From Methanobacteriota archaeon (GTDB taxonomy: Archaea > Thermoplasmatota > Poseidoniia > Poseidoniales > Thalassarchaeaceae): DNA of 10,574 nucleotides. The stretch is from assembly GCA_002712645.1 (NCBI GenBank), contig PAUH01000005.1, positions 6,475-17,048 of the forward strand, in the 5' to 3' direction. Below the pieces are notes generated by a model, which searched no databases, had not been told where the DNA came from, and was given only the letters and a program-made list of their open reading frames with translations. Of this stretch, positions 7,215-10,574 are shown piece by piece (the stretch's first letter is position 1; the number at the start of each line of letters is the position of its first letter). A program made the translations under genes and the position numbers.

Positions 7215-7964
7215 ATGCCAGTGGACGATTCAGTTGAGAAGCCAACTTCAGGAGTACAGGTGAAACGCGTTCCGGAAAGGATCGTCAACAATCTGCCAAC
7301 AATGTACTGCTTCGAAACCTGCCCTTTCTGCTTCAAGGTAAAGGCCCTCCTAGGGTCGAGGGGCATCAAGTACTCGAAAGTAGAGGTGGACCCCACATTC
7401 AAGACCCAACTCAAATGGTCTGATTGGGGCAAAGTGCCGATTTATGTGGATGCCGACGGGACTCAGGTGAATGACTCAAACCATATTCTCCATTACATCG
7501 ACTCCACCGGCACCAACTCATTCCCCCGGGCAGGAGAAGACCCCGAACAAGATCGTTGGATGGATTTCTCCAATCAGATTCTCGGTAAGTCGATAGTCGC
7601 GGTGATTTATACCTCGTACAGAACCTCGGTCCAGGCTCTCGACTATGTCACAAAGGTGGATAACTTCTCTTTCGGAAGTCGTCTGATAAACAAGTGGATT
7701 GGAGGTTTCATAATGCGAATGGTGGGTAAGAGTAGGGCGAAGATGTTCGAATTGACCCCTCGTGACAATCTCCAATATCAGTTAGACGTCATGTCGGAAG
7801 GCGTCCAAGGAAACTTCTTCGGAAAGCAAGAGCCGAATGGTGCAGATTATGCTAATTTTGGCATACTTCGTTCCATGCAAGGGCTGTATGGATTCGATAT
7901 AGTCCAGAACCATCCGGTAATATCTGTATGGTACAAGGCTATGCAAGACCACTCTGGCGTCTGA
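7215..7964 (+). CDS. Glutaredoxin/GST-fold protein resembling microsomal prostaglandin E synthase 2
   Basis: The 249-residue protein has an N-terminal thioredoxin-fold domain with a CPFC redox motif (C36-C39, in YCFETCPFCFKVKALL). The cis-proline segment is GKVPI (72-76), followed by NDSNHILHYID. The C-terminal part is helical and GST-like. The spacing and wording follow animal mPGES-2: TCPFCxKV, then KVPI, then LNDSxxI, and at the end KQEPNGADYANFGILRSMQGL against the human [22 protein letters not shown] type of tail (recalled from memory). The animal enzyme isomerises PGH2 and binds glutathione and haem. An archaeon has no prostaglandins, so a thiol-disulfide or glutathione/thiol-transferase role is more likely. 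The ATG at 7215 is the first in frame; no strong ribosome site precedes it. The GDPD-like gene follows 101 bases downstream. Confidence 0.82.
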   Translation: MPVDDSVEKPTSGVQVKRVPERIVNNLPTMYCFETCPFCFKVKALLGSRGIKYSKVEVDPTFKTQLKWSDWGKVPIYVDADGTQVNDSNHILHYIDSTGTNSFPRAGEDPEQDRWMDFSNQILGKSIVAVIYTSYRTSVQALDYVTKVDNFSFGSRLINKWIGGFIMRMVGKSRAKMFELTPRDNLQYQLDVMSEGVQGNFFGKQEPNGADYANFGILRSMQGLYGFDIVQNHPVISVWYKAMQDHSGV

Positions 7965-8002
7965 CATGATCTGATGACTGGCCACCATCAAGATAGCAGG
8001 AA

Positions 8003-8018
8003 CACTCGGTAACGAGTG
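8003..8018 (+). other. Perfect 6-bp hairpin with a GTAA loop between two plus-strand genes
   Basis: CACTCG-GTAA-CGAGTG forms a perfect 6-bp stem with a four-base loop that, as RNA, is GUAA, a member of the stable GNRA tetraloop class. It lies between the GST-like stop and the GDPD-like start. No T-run follows, so it is not a typical terminator. It could be an mRNA stability or processing element; the role is unknown. Confidence 0.4.
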
Positions 8019-8065
8019 GTGCAGCAATAGACATCATAGGAGTGGCTAACATAGGATATCTATAC

Positions 8066-8641
8066 ATGCGTAATCTCGGACATAGACTTGGCGCATCCGG
8101 AACTAAATTTGAGAATACCATACAGGGCCTACATAATTCATTCAGTATGGTCTCAAACCCCAAATTCAGATACTGGGAATTCGATGTTAGGGAATCCGCT
8201 GACGGAGTCTTATTCGTCTTTCATGATGATCATATATGGGCTAAGGGAGAATGTATGAACACCCGTAATATGAATATGTACGATATTATCTCAGCAGGCT
8301 GCGAAATTGACATAGCCATACCAACTCTTGAGCAGGTGATATCCGAATTGGAGTGCAGGGAGGAACCAGTGATGGTGGAGATAAAGGAACTAATATCAGA
8401 CTCATGCAGGGACGAAATCATCAATTCAGTTGCCGGGAGAAGGGGATGGAAGTTGATGGCTACTCCAGAGAGATTCGATAAGTCGTTTCCGATCAATGGT
8501 CGGAATCGATGGAGCGAGATGGCCAGCCTGAAAGATGTAAAGCTGGTAAGGGTGGGGAGACATAGGGCACAACTCTTCAGATTCTCAGATTCAATTCTTG
8601 GAAGACTCTACTTGTATCCTAAGTGGCTTTTTGGATTCTAG
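8066..8641 (+). CDS. Short glycerophosphodiester phosphodiesterase (GDPD) family protein
   Basis: GDPD enzymes cleave glycerophosphodiesters to glycerol 3-phosphate and an alcohol. Numbered from the ATG at 8066 (191 residues), the family motifs are present. They are GHRLGAS (5-11, catalytic HR), FENT (15-18, usually PENT), WEFDV (37-41, metal-binding E and D), FHDDH (52-56, the second catalytic His) and VEIKE (104-108). Typical family members have 230-250 residues. The C-terminal third, where the last barrel strands should be, is short and poorly matched, so the barrel may be incomplete. The start at 8066 has AGGAT eight bases upstream. A GTG at 8042 is an alternative that would add eight residues, but its AGGAG overlaps the codon itself. 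Activity is plausible but uncertain. Confidence 0.78.
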   Translation: MRNLGHRLGASGTKFENTIQGLHNSFSMVSNPKFRYWEFDVRESADGVLFVFHDDHIWAKGECMNTRNMNMYDIISAGCEIDIAIPTLEQVISELECREEPVMVEIKELISDSCRDEIINSVAGRRGWKLMATPERFDKSFPINGRNRWSEMASLKDVKLVRVGRHRAQLFRFSDSILGRLYLYPKWLFGF

Positions 8642-8735
8642 GAAGACACTTATCGCGCTATAATCCGAGTAAGAGCGGCCAAAGTTGCACAACCAACGAT
8701 CTGAATGCCTCTGAAATCGTCAATAGGTAATTATC

Positions 8736-8746
8736 GATATATTTTA
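8736..8746 (+). promoter_or_regulatory. TATA-like box of the transferrin-like operon
   Basis: GATATATTTTA is the best TATA-like match in the 148 bases between the GDPD-like gene and the ATG at 8790. With usual archaeal spacing, transcription would begin near 8765-8770 and leave a leader of about 20-25 bases, containing GACGAGG just before the start. A second A/T-rich stretch (AAATTTTATTT, 8756-8766) could instead give a leaderless transcript. The rest of this intergenic region shows nothing else clear except the adjoining dyad. Confidence 0.55.
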
Positions 8747-8758
8747 GGCAAGCCTAAA
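8743..8758. promoter_or_regulatory. Iron-box-like inverted repeat overlapping the TATA region (candidate DtxR/IdeR-family operator)
   Basis: TTTAGGC-AA-GCCTAAA is a dyad with seven perfect base pairs per arm around a two-base centre. The TTAGG/CCTAA arms are the half-sites of DtxR/IdeR-type metal-dependent repressor boxes, as known from bacteria and from archaeal relatives. It overlaps the 3' end of the TATA-like box, so a bound repressor would block the basal transcription factors. The gene it controls encodes a transferrin-like protein, which makes iron-dependent repression the simplest reading. I noticed no other copy in the window. Confidence 0.6.
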
Positions 8759-8789
8759 TTTTATTTCTCTCCTGCCTCCGGACGAGGCT

Positions 8790-9851
8790 ATGAACGTAGA
8801 CGACGTGACAAGTTGGGCCCAAGCAAACAAAGCAATCTCAATCTCAATTTTACTGCTCCTTGGAGGTGGATTTTATCTTCTTATGTACGAGCCTGATTAT
8901 GATTCTTGCGAAGAAGGCAAGAACTGTTTGACAATCGCATATCAGGTTCAGGAAGACTACCAGGTTTGGGATAGCAATCCTCAGCATTTGGCTGATAAGA
9001 TGAGTATTTTGATGGGAGATGACTGGGATGTTGAAATTTATCCAGTTAGCGATTCAGGACCGCTAATCGAGGCTATAGACAAGGGTAACGCCGACATCGG
9101 ATTCGTAGATGGGGCTGCTGCATGGTTAGCTTGGGAAGTATACGATTTGGACGTTCTCGCTGCTGAGACGAAATCAGACGGCAGGACTTACTACAACGCC
9201 GCTGCATGGGTGAGGGCCGATTCGGACATGGCTGCAGCATATTTGGACGATGATCCGGACACAGATCCATTCGCCCTGATGGAGGGCAAGCGGTCATGTC
9301 ACACTGGCTGGTTGAAGAGTGCAGGCATGCTCATACCGATGGGATATCTGATTGGAAATGGGTATGCCGAAGTCAAAGGTGATGATCCGACTCATATCGA
9401 TTCCTTGGAGGCCACGGTACACGGATTCTTCTCCGAGGATTCCAGTATCCCGAGGGGTAGCACCCCGTATTCATCTTACAAAGGCGCCATGAGGTGCATG
9501 ATGGACGGGACGGGAGATATAGCGCTTGTCAAAGATACAGTATACGACACATATTGTACAGGAGACGATGCGTACGAATGGTGCCTAGATAGGGACGAGG
9601 TCGTCATGCTAGAACCATTCGGACAGGCACCCAGTCATCCGGCGCTTTACAATCCAGACAACATGGATGCAGATGCTGTAGTTGCCGTACAGAACGCCCT
9701 CGCCGCGTTGAATGATGATAGTGAGGGAAGCGAAATACTGTGGGATCTCCTATACACAAATGACATGGTGCCTACTAATGCAGAAAACCATCTCGGTACA
9801 TATGGCGCAGCAGTTTCCAACGTGCCCGGTATTCAAGCCTACTTCGGGTGA
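8790..9851 (+). CDS. Membrane-anchored, single-lobe transferrin-like iron-binding protein (PhnD/transferrin superfamily)
   Basis: The 353-residue protein has one hydrophobic segment (about 14-33) as signal peptide or anchor, then an acidic domain the size of one transferrin lobe. Against human transferrin N-lobe (from memory), the order of motifs is the same. GNADIGFVDGAAAWLA matches ADAVTLDAG (ligand D107). TYYNAAAWVRADS matches FYYAVAVVKKDS (ligand Y134 or Y135). KRSCHTGWLKSAG matches KKSCHTGLGRSAG (anion-site T172; Arg replaced by K176). YSSYKGAMRC matches YFGYSGAFKC (ligand Y230), GDIALVKDTV matches GDVAFVKHST, and GQAPSHPAL matches AQVPSHTVV (ligand H283). C170-C236 matches a known transferrin disulfide; C40/C46 and C256/C265 may form two more. 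Ferric iron with a synergistic anion is the likely ligand. Phosphonate-binding PhnD proteins share the fold but not these motifs. It heads an operon with the downstream dehydrogenase-like gene. Surface iron capture is inference. Confidence 0.82.
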   Translation: MNVDDVTSWAQANKAISISILLLLGGGFYLLMYEPDYDSCEEGKNCLTIAYQVQEDYQVWDSNPQHLADKMSILMGDDWDVEIYPVSDSGPLIEAIDKGNADIGFVDGAAAWLAWEVYDLDVLAAETKSDGRTYYNAAAWVRADSDMAAAYLDDDPDTDPFALMEGKRSCHTGWLKSAGMLIPMGYLIGNGYAEVKGDDPTHIDSLEATVHGFFSEDSSIPRGSTPYSSYKGAMRCMMDGTGDIALVKDTVYDTYCTGDDAYEWCLDRDEVVMLEPFGQAPSHPALYNPDNMDADAVVAVQNALAALNDDSEGSEILWDLLYTNDMVPTNAENHLGTYGAAVSNVPGIQAYFG

Positions 9852-9858
9852 ATATCCG

Positions 9859-10574
9859 ATGAGAGTTTCACTCATTGCCGCGATTCTCGTGCTGTCGACA
9901 GCATCCAGTGGCTGCATGTCCGGGTCTGACGAAGCATACGAGTGGCCAGATCCCGTTTCTGGGAATTGCAACCTAGACGAGTTTTACAGTTTGGGATGCG
10001 AACTCTTACTGGAGGCTTTTGATATCCCGCATCAGTCGCTGATTAATCCGGCCACCGGCGAATTATGGATTGTATATTTGAGTGGCTACATCAAGTCATG
10101 GGATGGCAATAATCTGGAATTAGTCGCAGACTTGAGCATGATTGTGAACCGCTGTCACATGGAGCAGGGCCTCCTCGGGGTAGTCTTCGAGGATGATTTT
10201 GAAATGACGGGGGAAGTCTTGTTATCGTACGTCAATGAAGGGCCCTGCGCAGGGCCCAACGAGTCAAATCTTGTCCTGGCGTCCATTAATGTCGACAGCG
10301 AGGGACATCTCGACCCTTCAACTATCGTGATACTGAAGGAGATTGACCAACCATATAGGAACCACAATGGGGGCTACCTGCTCCCTATCGGCGACCATCA
10401 GTATCTGTGGGGTGTCGGTGACGGAGGGGCTAGTGACGATCCACATCAGAATGGGCAAAATAACTCGACCCCCCTAGGGTCAATCCTATTGTTCGCATAC
10501 GAACAAGGCGGTATCAGCCCCGTAATGGAAAATCAAACTGGGGATCAATATATCCTCCATAGTGGCCTGAGAAA
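9859..10574 (+). CDS. PQQ-dependent glucose/sorbosone dehydrogenase-like lipoprotein (3' truncated by window edge)
   Basis: The frame is open from ATG 9859 to the window end, giving 238 residues. Residues 1-19 form a short hydrophobic signal ending in a lipobox-like SSGC (C19), so the protein is probably exported and lipid-anchored. The rest follows the GSDH/HHIP six-bladed beta-propeller family. Visible motifs are QGLLGVVFEDDF (103-114), HNGGYLL (169-175) and WGVGDGGASDDPHQNGQN (184-201), which correspond to HNGGxL and GDGGxxxDPxxxxQ in soluble aldose dehydrogenases. The HNGG histidine is the expected catalytic base. Four more cysteines (37, 47, 99, 130) suggest disulfides. GGTGA at 9847-9851 contains the stop of the transferrin-like gene and lies seven bases before this start, pointing to coupled translation. 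Real PQQ use and substrate are unknown; some family members are non-catalytic binding propellers. Confidence 0.85.
   Translation, partial: MRVSLIAAILVLSTASSGCMSGSDEAYEWPDPVSGNCNLDEFYSLGCELLLEAFDIPHQSLINPATGELWIVYLSGYIKSWDGNNLELVADLSMIVNRCHMEQGLLGVVFEDDFEMTGEVLLSYVNEGPCAGPNESNLVLASINVDSEGHLDPSTIVILKEIDQPYRNHNGGYLLPIGDHQYLWGVGDGGASDDPHQNGQNNSTPLGSILLFAYEQGGISPVMENQTGDQYILHSGLR
10240..10257. repeat. Perfect 18-bp palindrome inside the dehydrogenase-like gene
   Basis: GGGCCCTGC-GCAGGGCCC is perfectly self-complementary. It coincides exactly with six codons (Gly-Pro-Cys-Ala-Gly-Pro, residues 128-133), in a predicted loop of the propeller. It may be chance, a protein-binding site or an mRNA structure. 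Confidence 0.7.

Noticed and set aside
8705..8896. Small open frame overlapping the transferrin-like promoter and start
   Set aside because: It covers the TATA box and dyad, has an unnatural basic composition and no ribosome site; not a gene.
8790..9851. Calling this gene simply a phosphonate ABC-transporter binding protein (PhnD)
   Set aside because: The fold is shared, but the CHTG, SYKGAMRC, GDIALVK and APSH motifs with ligand positions are those of transferrin lobes, and no ABC transporter genes are adjacent within the window.

Overview
The window looks like a piece of a euryarchaeal genome, most likely of the planktonic Thermoplasmatota type (Marine Group II/III, 'Ca. Poseidoniia'). The archaeal signals are a short aIF2-beta with a C-terminal Cys4 zinc knuckle, a class I lysyl-tRNA synthetase, a GfcR-type protein (HTH plus PRPP-binding phosphoribosyltransferase domain), TATA-like boxes, and very tight packing with convergent genes meeting at their stop codons. 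The marine group assignment is inference from gene content and style, not proven by any single marker.

Layout. 1-1773 (+) is the C-terminal part of carbamoyl-phosphate synthase large subunit (CarB), cut by the left edge. It meets, stop on stop, a minus-strand run of dUTPase (dut), GfcR-like regulator and class I LysRS (lysK), read right to left from 4441 to 1770. Divergent from dut, on the plus strand, are aIF2-beta (4513-4923), a CPBP/Abi intramembrane protease-like protein, and a proline-rich DUF4190-like membrane protein with its own TATA box. A minus-strand NAD(P)-binding SDR-like protein (6147-7094) follows. Then come a plus-strand glutaredoxin/GST-fold protein that resembles microsomal prostaglandin E synthase 2 and a short GDPD-family protein.

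The most notable part is the right end (8700-10574). The gene at 8790-9851 encodes a single-lobe, membrane-anchored protein whose sequence follows vertebrate transferrin lobes motif by motif. All four protein iron ligands (Asp, Tyr, Tyr, His) have counterparts, as do the anion-site Thr and one conserved disulfide. Its promoter carries a near-perfect 16-bp dyad, TTTAGGC-AA-GCCTAAA, beside the TATA box, resembling DtxR/IdeR-family iron boxes. Seven bases after its stop begins a lipoprotein-like PQQ-type glucose/sorbosone dehydrogenase (HHIP/GSDH beta-propeller), which runs off the right edge. Together they suggest an iron-regulated surface iron-binding or uptake operon in an archaeon. That function is inferred from sequence, not demonstrated.

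The remaining genes are housekeeping (pyrimidine synthesis, dUTP sanitation, translation) or small membrane and redox accessories. I see no tRNA, rRNA, CRISPR array, insertion sequence or attachment site. No gene-free stretch exceeds 150 bases.
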